Assembly: GCF_028285565.1 (NCBI RefSeq)
Contig: NZ_JANQOY010000176.1
Span: forward strand, 1 to 34,221
Direction of reading: 5' to 3'
Length of the DNA stretch: 34,221 bases
Source of the DNA: Acaryochloris sp. IP29b_bin.148
GTDB lineage: Bacteria; Cyanobacteriota; Cyanobacteriia; Thermosynechococcales; Thermosynechococcaceae
Part shown: in pieces, positions 25,051-31,553 of the stretch
Layout of the letters: the number at the start of each line of letters is the position of its first letter
Position numbering within the stretch: position 1 is the stretch's first letter
Made by a program: the position numbers and the translations under genes
Notes under the pieces: model-generated
The model's database searches: none
Told to the model about the DNA's origin: nothing
The model's input: only the letters and a program-made list of their open reading frames with translations

Positions 25051-25323
25051 TTACCCCAATAAGTGGATAATCCCCTTGCCAGTCACAATTTCTGTGAGGA
25101 CTAGCAGGTCAAAACCAATCATCGCGATTCGTCCACTCAAGGTTTCAGCAAAGGGGGTAAATCCGAAGAAATCTTCTGGTCTTTCGCCTGGCTCAGCAGC
25201 ATATGGTTCGGGTTCAACTGCAAATTTATTCGTTAAGCCAGCTTCATCCTTGACATAACCTTGCTCTCTTTCTTCGGGGGATAGTTCTTCTATTAAGACA
25301 GCAGATAAATGCTCATTACTCAT
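25051..25323 (-). CDS. hli: High-light-inducible protein (90 aa, long N-terminus)
   Basis: A 90-residue HLIP. The C-terminal half reads FGFTPFAETLSGRIAMIGFD and LLVLTEIVTGKGIIHLLG, the conserved chlorophyll-binding helix with ExxxGRxAMxGF. The first 50 residues are acidic and Pro/Glu-rich (EHLSAVLIEELSPEEREQGY), longer than most HLIPs and similar to Ycf17-type or HliD-like leaders. GGAG precedes the ATG by about 8 bases. It heads a two-gene HLIP operon. Confidence 0.92.
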   Translation of the reverse strand: MSNEHLSAVLIEELSPEEREQGYVKDEAGLTNKFAVEPEPYAAEPGERPEDFFGFTPFAETLSGRIAMIGFDLLVLTEIVTGKGIIHLLG

Positions 25324-25727
25324 AAAGTAAGACTCCGTAAAATTGCTTATGTTCGATGTCTTAATTATCTGACAAGCAAGCCGTATCCAGCATCAGCCTT
25401 AAGACATAAAGCTGATCCAAACTCTTATGTCCAAAGGATTACCATGCGTACTGATAAAGGATCAAAACCTCAATAATATTCTTATATATAAACCCTTGAA
25501 TTATCGCCAAAACAGAGAAAAATAGTTCTGATAGCTCACACAATATCTAGCTTTATATTCACAAGGGACAGATATATATAGATAGCCACAAACTCTACCT
25601 TTAGGGAGACTCACCCTTATTCTATTTAGATCCTGGGGGAGATTTATTCGCCCCATCTCTCAGGGTAAATAGGAGTAGAAATCCACTCAGGGTTTTGAAA
25701 AAACTAAAGAAGATTAAGGAGGAAGTT
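25324..25727. promoter_or_regulatory. Divergent region between HLIP operon and exported stress gene
   Basis: About 400 bp, A/T-rich and non-coding. It must hold the HLIP promoter (leftward) and that of the exported protein (rightward). CTACCTTTAGGGAGA at 25595-25609 lies about 125 bp upstream of ATG 25728 and is one of the recurrent stress-gene motifs. A loose TTTACG..CTTAC pair overlaps the HLIP Shine-Dalgarno but is too weak to call an HLR1 site. Confidence 0.6.
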
Positions 25728-26144
25728 ATGCGTCCTGGTTTCATTCGTATTTGCCGCCAAGTTACCTATACATTGGCATTGTCATTTTCGATTTTGATCA
25801 GCAGTCTAGGGACACTTCCCATGGATGCGATCGCAGCACCGAATCAGCCTCAACTGATGGCTTTATTTGGCTCCAGTCGGGCAGAACAATTGGATAACAT
25901 GGCCAAAACCGATATCGATAAGACCTTCGGCAGCGGCACCAGCACCAAAGCAGAAGGTGCAGTTAAACAAGCCCAAGGCAAAGCACAACAAGATATTCAG
26001 GCCACTCAAAGCGCGTTTAAGAAAGTTCCAGGTAAAGCTAAACAGGATATGGGGCGAACTCAAAATGCCATTGGCAATCTGGAGCAAAATATTGAATCTG
26101 CAGCGGAAGATGCCCAAGATGCAGTGAAAGAATTGTTTGAATAA
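25728..26144 (+). CDS. Exported Lys/Ala/Gln-rich stress-type protein
   Basis: A 138-residue protein. The signal peptide is clear (RQVTYTLALSFSILISSLGT, probable cleavage after AIAA near residue 39). The mature part is a hydrophilic helix-prone chain with CsbD-like phrases (STKAEGAVKQAQGKAQQDIQ, VPGKAKQDMGRTQNAIGNL). Such KAxQ-rich chains resemble CsbD or LEA-like hydrophilins, but the match is not diagnostic. AGGAGG lies 6 bases before ATG 25728, so the longer frame from 25695 (TTG) is rejected. It may protect the periplasm or lumen. Confidence 0.8.
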   Translation: MRPGFIRICRQVTYTLALSFSILISSLGTLPMDAIAAPNQPQLMALFGSSRAEQLDNMAKTDIDKTFGSGTSTKAEGAVKQAQGKAQQDIQATQSAFKKVPGKAKQDMGRTQNAIGNLEQNIESAAEDAQDAVKELFE

Positions 26145-26314
26145 TCCACTGCTCTCGTCAATCGATTGGGCTGACTTCCCGTTGGCCCATTGCAGATGGG
26201 TCTAATCTCATTTTGGTCGCTATTTTTCTCATGCCTGAAATATTGAGGCTTGGCACTGATATCCTCTGGGATTACACCTAGAGGAAATTTGACTGCGGTT
26301 TAGATGGGATCTAT

Positions 26315-26329
26315 CCACCTAAAGATGGA
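26315..26329. promoter_or_regulatory. Stress-motif copy upstream of csbD-1
   Basis: CCACCTAAAGATGGA reads TCCATCTTTAGGTGG on the other strand. It matches the CTAYCTWWAGRTAG-like dyad found upstream of psbT, hdeD and two other genes here, about 118 bp before the csbD ATG. Confidence 0.55.
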
Positions 26330-26439
26330 CCGTCCTTAATCTGAGAACCGTCCCATGGACAGACGAGTTTTAAGATGACCTTTCCTAGGATAAAGCTGTA
26401 CAAACCAAACGCAATGTAGCCTTTAGGAGGGAAACTTTT

Positions 26440-26622
26440 ATGAGTACTGAAGATAGAGCAAAAGCCACAGCTAAAAATATCGAAGGTAAGGCCCAAGAAG
26501 CTTTAGGGAATGTGACAGGCGATCCTGAAGATCAAGCCGCTGGCAAAGCCAAGCAGGCAGAAGCAGGAGTTCGTCATGCCACTGAAGACGCAAAAGACAA
26601 AGTCAAAGAAGCGATCGACTAA
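26440..26622 (+). CDS. CsbD-family stress protein
   Basis: A 60-residue hydrophilic CsbD protein (TEDRAKATAKNIEGKAQEAL, GNVTGDPEDQAAGKAKQAEA). Members are strongly induced by general stress in many bacteria; the molecular role is unknown. AGGAGG lies about 10 bases upstream of the ATG. It is followed by a clear intrinsic terminator at 26659-26696 and is therefore probably monocistronic. A second csbD lies at 31256-31438 and differs at roughly half of its positions. Confidence 0.92.
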   Translation: MSTEDRAKATAKNIEGKAQEALGNVTGDPEDQAAGKAKQAEAGVRHATEDAKDKVKEAID

Positions 26623-26658
26623 TCGTTACTTCAATTAGGCATTGAGTTTCTGGTAGTC

Positions 26659-26696
26659 AGGTCCAGTTTGCCTTGATAGGTTGCTGGACCTTTTTT
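26659..26696 (+). terminator. Intrinsic terminator of csbD-1
   Basis: An AGGTCCAG / CTGGACCT stem (26659-26666 with 26684-26691) is followed directly by TTTTTT. This is the best canonical Rho-independent terminator in the window, and it rules out a DUF1328 start upstream of 26700. Confidence 0.88.
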
Positions 26697-26704
26697 GGGG
26701 CTTC

Positions 26705-26869
26705 ATGCTCAATTTGACCCTGACCTTTCTGGTGGTTGCCTTAATTGCCACCTTCCTTGGGTTTAGCGGTATTGCTGCCAGTGCCGCTGTGATCGCAAAA
26801 ATTCTGTTCTACATATTTATCGTCTGTTTTATGCTTTCGGTCTTACTTGGCCTGACCAAACGGGTTTAG
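26705..26869 (+). CDS. DUF1328 small membrane protein
   Basis: A 54-residue protein with two hydrophobic helices. FLVVALIATFLGFSGIAASA and VIAKILFYIFIVCFML match the DUF1328/UPF0391 pattern (FL-x-x-ALIA-x-x-x-GF-x-GIA, then IAKILF). Members are stress-associated with unknown function. The frame is open to TTG 26681, but that lies inside the csbD terminator, so ATG 26705 is preferred. No good Shine-Dalgarno is visible, since the T-rich terminator occupies that space; expression may depend on read-through. Confidence 0.85.
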   Translation: MLNLTLTFLVVALIATFLGFSGIAASAAVIAKILFYIFIVCFMLSVLLGLTKRV

Positions 26870-26903
26870 CCCCTGTCCAGCTACATCCAGGACGGACTTC
26901 TCT

Positions 26904-26920
26904 CTACCTTTAGGGGGAGA
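26904..26920 (+). promoter_or_regulatory. Stress-motif copy upstream of the Pro-rich membrane gene
   Basis: CTACCTTTAGGGGGAGA, almost identical to the copy at 25595-25609, lies about 95 bp upstream of ATG 27007 and in the same orientation. Confidence 0.6.
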
Positions 26921-27006
26921 ACGGTCAAACCCCCAGTTCCTACTTTGGGAAGATGATGCCCCCCAATCAGTCCCCATAAACTGAAACCGAACGTTAAGGA
27001 AACCCT

Positions 27007-27327
27007 ATGAGTCAATTCGAAAAAGAACAAGCTCGCTACGAGCAAGGCTATGCAGCTGGCAGTCGGGCGAGTCAAAGCAATCCAGCAACCGGACTATTTG
27101 TGGGTGTTTTTGCCGTCGCGGTATTAGGAATTGGTGGTTGGCTTGTGTTTGCCCAAACCAATCAGCCATCGACGGGAGATACAGATGTGATTAATGTCCC
27201 CCAATCAGAAGCGCCCCCACCAGACATCAACATCAATATCCCCAAACCGGAAATTAATCTGCCTAAACCTGACATTGATATTCCAAACCCCAGTGATGAA
27301 ACCACTGAATCAAGCTCTGACAGTTAG
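27007..27327 (+). CDS. Single-pass protein with Pro/Asp/Ile tail (paralogue 1)
   Basis: A 106-residue protein of unknown function. A polar N-terminus of about 27 residues (SQFEKEQARYEQGYAAGS) precedes one membrane helix (GLFVGVFAVAVLGIGGWLVF). The tail is built from short repeats PPDININIPKPEINLPKPD ending in a Ser-rich stretch. The tail alternates Pro with polar and Ile residues, suggesting an extended, disordered or beta-like arm facing the periplasm. Its neighbour at 27395 has the same plan and the shared phrase PPDIN(I), so they are tandem paralogues. Confidence 0.8.
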   Translation: MSQFEKEQARYEQGYAAGSRASQSNPATGLFVGVFAVAVLGIGGWLVFAQTNQPSTGDTDVINVPQSEAPPPDININIPKPEINLPKPDIDIPNPSDETTESSSDS

Positions 27328-27394
27328 GCACTCTGCCAATCTTTTGTTCCCCATTGAGAGATGCACTGTCCTTTAGTTATCGGGAGTAAACCTT

Positions 27395-27970
27395 ATGACA
27401 CATTCTACAAACCGTCCATATCCCCAACCGTCATCCGATGAAAAAATCATCATCGATCAAGAAGTGCGCTACTCTGATGGGTCTGTACGTAAACATCGCG
27501 AAACCGTAAGCAGTGATGATCCAGCGATGGAAGCACGATTGGAACGAGCCCGGCTCGAAATGGATCGCCAACTCAAAATTCGAGATAACGATAATGCCGC
27601 TCGGGGCCTCTTGGTTGGGATAATTGTGACCACTTTCTTTGGACTTGGCATTTTAGCTTGGTACATTCTGACGAACCGTCAGGACACCAACGTGACGCCC
27701 ACAGTGGTCCCCGCTCAGCCCTCAGAACCCTCAACACCGCCTGATATCAACATCACCTTACCCAATCCACCTGCCGCCGAACGCACCGAAACACCCGCCG
27801 ATCCACCCACAATTATCCAAACCCAGCCTGCTTCGCCTCAACCCACGAATCCCTCCAGTCAAGAGACGGTACCGTCCTCTAATCCAGACGTCTCTGCTCC
27901 TGAACCCACTAGTTCTCCTGCCCCTTCAATCAGTGAAGAATCTACTGAGTCTTCAGCACCTGCCCCTTAA
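27395..27970 (+). CDS. Single-pass protein with long Pro/Ser tail (paralogue 2)
   Basis: A 191-residue protein with the same architecture as the preceding gene. A charged cytosolic region of about 70 residues (KIIIDQEVRYSDGSVRKHRE, then ERARLEMDRQLKIRDNDNA) leads to one helix (GLLVGIIVTTFFGLGILAWY), PPDINITLPNPP just after it, and about 75 Pro/Ser/Thr residues. The helix is preceded by NAARGLL as the paralogue has NPATGLF. The N-terminal charged domain is extra. There are no catalytic motifs; an envelope-spanning or scaffold role is speculative. It lies 67 bp downstream of paralogue 1. Confidence 0.8.
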   Translation: MTHSTNRPYPQPSSDEKIIIDQEVRYSDGSVRKHRETVSSDDPAMEARLERARLEMDRQLKIRDNDNAARGLLVGIIVTTFFGLGILAWYILTNRQDTNVTPTVVPAQPSEPSTPPDINITLPNPPAAERTETPADPPTIIQTQPASPQPTNPSSQETVPSSNPDVSAPEPTSSPAPSISEESTESSAPAP

Positions 27971-28431
27971 GTCTGGTAGCTTAGTCTGACGATATCGAGC
28001 CTGGAGTCCCATATGGACTCCGTAAGCCATCAACCCTGCGGTGCCAACAAGCCTGGTCCGTAGGGTTGATGCTTGATAGTCTCCAATGCCTCTTCTGAGG
28101 TACGCACTTTATGGGCATCAAACTCATAAGCAGCCTGGATCACCACCCATCAAGACCAAAATGCCACCTCTGAAAAGTTGAGCCCTCTATTGCTAATGCA
28201 TACACTCAATAATTTATGATAAATTCATACTATCTTTTAAGAAAACGGTCAATTTGTTGGCTTGAGCCACTCTTTCCTGATTCAACTTAGATAAAGTCTG
28301 AGCAAAGAGTCTTCCCCCAGCAAAACGTCAGGCGAACCAATCCACCTCAAGTGCCCCTTGGCCACTGATGGAATGCTTCGTTCTCCTATCTCAGGAGATC
28401 GTCATTCTCGGTACTTGCCCTGGTGGAGCCA
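27971..28431. other. Non-coding region with two hairpins
   Basis: A gap of about 460 bp. GGAGTCC-CATAT-GGACTCC (28003-28021) and a 14-bp stem (28028-28041 with 28058-28071, one G/A difference) lie directly after the Pro-rich gene and may end its transcript. Minus-strand positions 28031-28140 encode a short open stretch (QAAYEFDAHKVRTSEEALET) without start or domain support, possibly a decayed gene. The rest is A/T-rich leader for the receiver gene. Confidence 0.5.
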
Positions 28432-28911
28432 ATGAAATCCTCTTCGTTACCCCATAATCAAAATATTGTCCTATCGAACAGAGGCTTAGCGCCCCAGAAA
28501 CGATGTCCTCTAGTCTTAGTGATTGAAGATGATCCAGATAATCTTCTGTTGCTGTATCACTTAGTCACAAGCCTGGGGTGTGATGTCTTATTAGCCAAGG
28601 GCGGGCAAGCGGGTCTAACCATGGTCAAAGATACGGTGCCAGATCTGATCCTGCTCGATATCGTCATGCCTCACTTGAGTGGGTTTGACGTTCTCCAGCA
28701 ACTGAGGAAGCTACCCCAAGCTGAATCGGTGGCTGTTGTTGCCGTCACGGGCTTAGCAACTTCGACAGAGAAACAACAGTTGTTGCAGGCAGGCTGTTGT
28801 GACTATCTGTGTAAGCCCTATCTGATTGAGGCTTTGGAAGCTCTCATTTGCCAGCATGTCTCCTTTCACCCCCAATTGACTAAACCTTTGAATTTTCCGA
28901 TTGGGGCATAA
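28432..28911 (+). CDS. Single-domain response regulator (CheY-like)
   Basis: A 159-residue receiver protein without an output domain. The acidic pair lies in LVIEDDPDNLLLL, the phospho-acceptor Asp in PDLILLDIVMPHLSG, Thr in AVTGLATSTE and Lys in YLCKPYLIEAL. A non-conserved leader of about 27 residues precedes the domain. ATG 28432 has GGAG 4-5 bases upstream; GTG 28423 is an alternative. No kinase is adjacent, so it may be served by the kinases encoded elsewhere. Confidence 0.92.
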   Translation: MKSSSLPHNQNIVLSNRGLAPQKRCPLVLVIEDDPDNLLLLYHLVTSLGCDVLLAKGGQAGLTMVKDTVPDLILLDIVMPHLSGFDVLQQLRKLPQAESVAVVAVTGLATSTEKQQLLQAGCCDYLCKPYLIEALEALICQHVSFHPQLTKPLNFPIGA

Positions 28912-28929
28912 TCTTCAGGGTTGGGGCCT

Positions 28930-29304
28930 TTATGACGTGCTACGTACCATTGGCGTCTTCTCTAGCATGGCGATAATACCAGTGAGTCCAGACTCCAAGG
29001 TAACATCACTGAGCAAATCGGTTACGGTAACGCCTGAGACTTCCTCCACCAGGCTTTTTAGCTTCGGTTTCATAAAATCATCTAGATTTGTTCGAACTTC
29101 TTCAGCTAAGTCTGCTTGTCCCTTCTGAGCCAAAATTTGCTCGGGCGGGGTCAAGGAATCTTCTAGGATGATAATCAATTTTTCGTCACAGAGCTGACAG
29201 CTCACTTTGGTCGGTTGTTGACCTAATTGATTGCGATATAACGCCTGCACTTTCTGAGAAAGGGAACGTTCTAGCTGCCCTTTGGTGGGGGGGGCTGATG
29301 CCAT
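28930..29304 (-). CDS. DUF2294 (MpsC-like) protein
   Basis: A 124-residue protein of the DUF2294 family. TKGQLERSLSQKVQALYRNQ, then LIIILEDSLTPPEQIL, and LVEEVSGVTVTDLLSDVTLE match the family's N-terminal helix, central strand and closing strand. Some relatives (MpsC) are accessory proteins of sodium-dependent bicarbonate/sodium transport systems; in cyanobacteria the role is unclear. ATG 29304 is used; TTG 29310 would add two residues. Its upstream region is a 137-bp block repeated in inverted orientation before csbD-2. Confidence 0.88.
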   Translation of the reverse strand: MASAPPTKGQLERSLSQKVQALYRNQLGQQPTKVSCQLCDEKLIIILEDSLTPPEQILAQKGQADLAEEVRTNLDDFMKPKLKSLVEEVSGVTVTDLLSDVTLESGLTGIIAMLEKTPMVRSTS

Positions 29305-29319
29305 TGCCAATATAGGGGG

Positions 29320-29456
29320 TATGGGTACATCGGAATAGAAAACAATGCTAAGGCTGTAATGATCTAACAGTACGGGTTTCGGGCTGTAAATGTCGCACTT
29401 TTAAAACCACCAAAATCAATATAATCTTTTCTAGGCATAGGTTTCAAGGAAATAAC
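29320..29456 (-). repeat. 137-bp inverted repeat, copy A (leader of DUF2294)
   Basis: Read on the minus strand it starts GTTATTTCCTTGAAACCT and ends CTATTCCGATGTACCCATA, 15 bp before the DUF2294 ATG. Hand alignment with copy B (31000-31136) is gap-free over 137 positions with about 110 identities. The two ends are almost invariant and the middle 30 bases diverged. Confidence 0.9.
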
Positions 29457-29515
29457 TTTTTTATTATTAATCTTTTCATCAGCTAAAAGCCTTTTTGACA
29501 GATGCTTATAGGCGT

Positions 29516-29656
29516 TTAGCATACATCTAAGCTGTGTTTAGGGAGGCGGCAACGATCACTCGCACTTGTTGGTGAAAATGATAAATCATTTGCTGCTGCC
29601 GTAACGCTGCCAAACTCTGCAATTCTCAGAAATAAGTAAAACCACGAAATATCCAT
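29516..29656 (-). pseudogene. LysR-type regulator, N-terminal remnant
   Basis: The minus-strand frame from ATG 29656 reads MDISWFYLFL, then RIAEFGSVTAAANDLSFSPT and SASDR. This is the LysR winged-helix start (FLRIAE-x-GS-x-TAAA-x-x-L-x-x-S-x-x-x-AS). It stops after 46 residues, against about 300 in the family. Codons after SDR (CRLPKHSLDVC) no longer fit, so the rest has been deleted. It diverges from the oxidoreductase remnant, as LysR regulators usually do from their target genes. Confidence 0.72.
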
Positions 29657-29763
29657 TATAAAAAATATCCAAATTATGATTTCGTCAAAGCCCTATTTAT
29701 CATTCTTTTACGAACAATTATGATGCGGACACAGTTCCTCACGGATTGAAAGGAGGCATCGCA

Positions 29764-29864
29764 ATGAAAACGATTGGTTATTCGCGGGGCTAATTTCAGC
29801 GCAAAATTCTCTTGTCGAATTTAGGGTAGATGTGCCTTAGCTTGGTCCCACTGACCTACTTGTG
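29764..29864 (+). pseudogene. Remnant of an MDR-type alcohol dehydrogenase / quinone reductase
   Basis: AGGAGG precedes ATG 29764, which opens MKTIGYSRG before a stop. From 29790 another frame reads LISAQNSLVEFRVDVP, a stop, then LGPTDLLV. Together these follow the N-terminus of zinc-type alcohol dehydrogenase / quinone reductases (MKAIGY, then S/D-LxxxxxDxPxxGPxDLLV). Frameshift, stops and loss of everything beyond show decay. It differs from the intact gene at 29912, so it was a second enzyme and probably the LysR target. Confidence 0.65.
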
Positions 29865-29911
29865 TAAAAACATCACTACGGACGAAATCATAACCAATTG
29901 GAGACTTAAAC

Positions 29912-30898
29912 ATGAAAGCAATGCTCATAAAATCGTACGGCGAAGATGCGACCTTTGAACCTGCGGAAATTGAAAAACCTCAAGTCAAAGCGGGACATGT
30001 CCTCGTGAAGATCGCGGCATCGAGTGTGAACACGGTCGATACGATGATTCGTACGATGGGAAAGGAGTTACCACTTTCGCCGGATACGCCCGCGATTCTA
30101 GGCATGGACTTCGCTGGGACGGTCGAGGCCGTTGGCGAGGATGTATCAACCTATGCAATGGGCGACGAAGTATACGGCTGTGCAGGTGGACTGGCAGACT
30201 TACCGGGTACGCTGGCTGACTACATGGTGGCGGATGCCAACCTGATCGCCCACAAACCCAAAAACTTGTCGATGCGTGAAGCCGCTGCCTTGCCGCTGGT
30301 TGCCATTACGGCTTACGAAGGGCTAACCCGTGCGGGCATCAAGCCCGACCAGAAAGTTCTCGTACATGGCGGGTCTGGTGGCGTTGGTCATATCGCTCTG
30401 CAGCTAGCCAAACACTTTGGTGCCGACGTCTATTCCACAGGAGGCGGTGACAAACAGTTGGCCCTCATCAACCAACTGGGTGCAACCGGCATTAACTACA
30501 AGACAGAATCAGTTGAACAATACGTTGCTAAACACACCCATGGGAACGGTTTTGATTTGGTGTTCGATTCTGTTGGTGGTGCAAACATGCTTAATTCATT
30601 TGAAGCAGCCGCGCTGAATGGCCAAGTTGCATCAACCGTTTCGATGTGTGAGCTGGATTTGACGTTAGCTCACTTTAAAGGGTTGTCATTACATGTCGTG
30701 TTTATGCTCATTCCGATGTTGCACAACTTCAAACGAGAACAACACGGGGAAATCCTTCGGAGCTTAGCTCAGATTGTTGAGTCAGGCGGACTGCGCCCCG
30801 TCCTTGATGAAGAAAAGTACTCGCTTGAACAAGCCGGACAGGCACATGCTCGTTTGGAAAGTCGACAAGCGATGGGCAAGGTGGTCATTGAAAACTAA
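29912..30898 (+). CDS. MDR-family NADPH:quinone reductase / alcohol dehydrogenase-like
   Basis: A 328-residue medium-chain oxidoreductase. The N-terminal GroES-like domain runs MKAMLIKSYG to about 120. The cofactor loop VLVHGGSGGVGHIALQLAKH (about 150-170) fits NADPH-binding quinone reductases. The zinc-binding Cys/His set of alcohol dehydrogenases is absent. YSLEQAGQAHARLESRQAMG-KVV is the typical C-terminal end. It would reduce quinones or enals using NADPH, which is relevant to oxidative stress. A stem-loop (30941-30969) follows. It sits inside the inverted 137-bp repeats, next to two gene remnants, and so may have been acquired. Confidence 0.92.
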   Translation: MKAMLIKSYGEDATFEPAEIEKPQVKAGHVLVKIAASSVNTVDTMIRTMGKELPLSPDTPAILGMDFAGTVEAVGEDVSTYAMGDEVYGCAGGLADLPGTLADYMVADANLIAHKPKNLSMREAAALPLVAITAYEGLTRAGIKPDQKVLVHGGSGGVGHIALQLAKHFGADVYSTGGGDKQLALINQLGATGINYKTESVEQYVAKHTHGNGFDLVFDSVGGANMLNSFEAAALNGQVASTVSMCELDLTLAHFKGLSLHVVFMLIPMLHNFKREQHGEILRSLAQIVESGGLRPVLDEEKYSLEQAGQAHARLESRQAMGKVVIEN

Positions 30899-30940
30899 GC
30901 TCAATAGCTGTTTTAGGGAGGTTGCTTGATTCAAGTTGAT

Positions 30941-30969
30941 GAGGGTAATGTCAGGTAAAAATTACCCTC
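30941..30969 (+). terminator. Stem-loop after the oxidoreductase gene
   Basis: GAGGGTAAT, an 11-base loop and ATTACCCTC form a 9-bp perfect stem 43 bp past the stop. There is no U run, so termination is tentative. Confidence 0.55.
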
Positions 30970-30999
30970 CCTTAGGAGAATGATGCTGACATTTTCTAA

Positions 31000-31136
31000 G
31001 TTATTTCCTTGAAACCTTTACCTGAAAAGAAATACATCGGTTTTCACACTTTTTAAAGTGTGAAATTTAGCGTCTGAAACCCATACTGTTATAGTATTAC
31101 AGCCTTAGCATTATTTTCTATTCCGATGTACCCATA
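31000..31136 (+). repeat. 137-bp inverted repeat, copy B (leader of csbD-2)
   Basis: Same start (GTTATTTCCTTGAAACC) and end (CTATTCCGATGTACCCATA) as copy A, but on the plus strand, ending 119 bp before the csbD-2 ATG. Its variable middle contains a perfect 8-bp dyad, CACACTTT-TT-AAAGTGTG, which copy A has only in degraded form. The remaining 119 bp up to the ATG show no gene. Confidence 0.9.
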
Positions 31137-31255
31137 ACTCCGATCTCTCTCTTGCGATAGACCCATCAAACTATCTTGCGGTAGAGCCTGAGTCAGTGGA
31201 CCGATTGATAGATTAATGGTGTCTCCAAAACCACTGAGAATAAAGGAGTTAAGCC

Positions 31256-31438
31256 ATGAGTATTGAAGATAGAATTGATGCCACGGTCAAAAACCTGGAG
31301 GGAAAAGGCCAGGAAATGATGGGAGAACTCACAGGCAACCCTCAAGATCGCAAAGAAGGTCAAGCCAAGCAGGCTGAAGCCGAGACTCAACATGCCATTG
31401 AGAATATTAAGGATGACATTAAGCAAGCCATTGACTAG
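31256..31438 (+). CDS. CsbD-family stress protein (second copy)
   Basis: A 60-residue CsbD protein (IEDRIDATVKNLEGKGQEMM, GELTGNPQDRKEGQAKQAEA) of exactly the same length as the copy at 26440. AAGGAG precedes the ATG by about 9 bases, and a strong terminator (31479-31508) follows. Unlike copy 1 its upstream region has the 137-bp leader shared with DUF2294 instead of the CTACCTTTAG motif, which suggests the two csbD genes respond to different signals. Confidence 0.92.
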   Translation: MSIEDRIDATVKNLEGKGQEMMGELTGNPQDRKEGQAKQAEAETQHAIENIKDDIKQAID

Positions 31439-31478
31439 CCGTAATGGATGATCGTTTTCACTCCTGTGTCTCTAGGTG

Positions 31479-31508
31479 CTAGGTAGTCTCAGACTACCTA
31501 GCCTTTTT
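31479..31508 (+). terminator. Intrinsic terminator of csbD-2
   Basis: CTAGGTAGT-CTCAG-ACTACCTAG, a perfect 9-bp stem with a 5-base loop, is followed by CCTTTTT. It separates csbD-2 from the DUF389 gene. Confidence 0.85.
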
Positions 31509-31553
31509 ATATCCCTATTTAAATCTCTCCCCCCTTCACACCCGCTTTTTGAC

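Larger units (their letters stand above)
29457..29911. other. Decayed region holding LysR and oxidoreductase remnants
   Basis: Between copy A of the 137-bp repeat and the intact oxidoreductase lie a LysR N-terminal remnant (29516-29656, minus) and an oxidoreductase remnant (29764-29864, plus), facing away from each other. The 107 bp between them would be their former shared promoter. Confidence 0.7.

Noticed and set aside
25324..25342. HLR1-like half sites upstream of the 90-residue HLIP
   Set aside because: TTTACG and CTTACT match only loosely and overlap the ribosome binding site, a poor place for the known RpaB site.
26681..26704. TTG start giving DUF1328 eight more residues
   Set aside because: The extension lies within the csbD terminator stem and U tract; the ATG at 26705 matches the family start.
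28031..28140. Minus-strand open stretch reading QAAYEFDAHKVRTSEEALET
   Set aside because: No start codon, no full domain, and a stop just upstream; could be a gene relic but cannot be supported.
31476..31553. GTG start extending the DUF389 protein by 26 residues
   Set aside because: It falls inside the csbD-2 terminator, and the added residues are unlike the family N-terminus.
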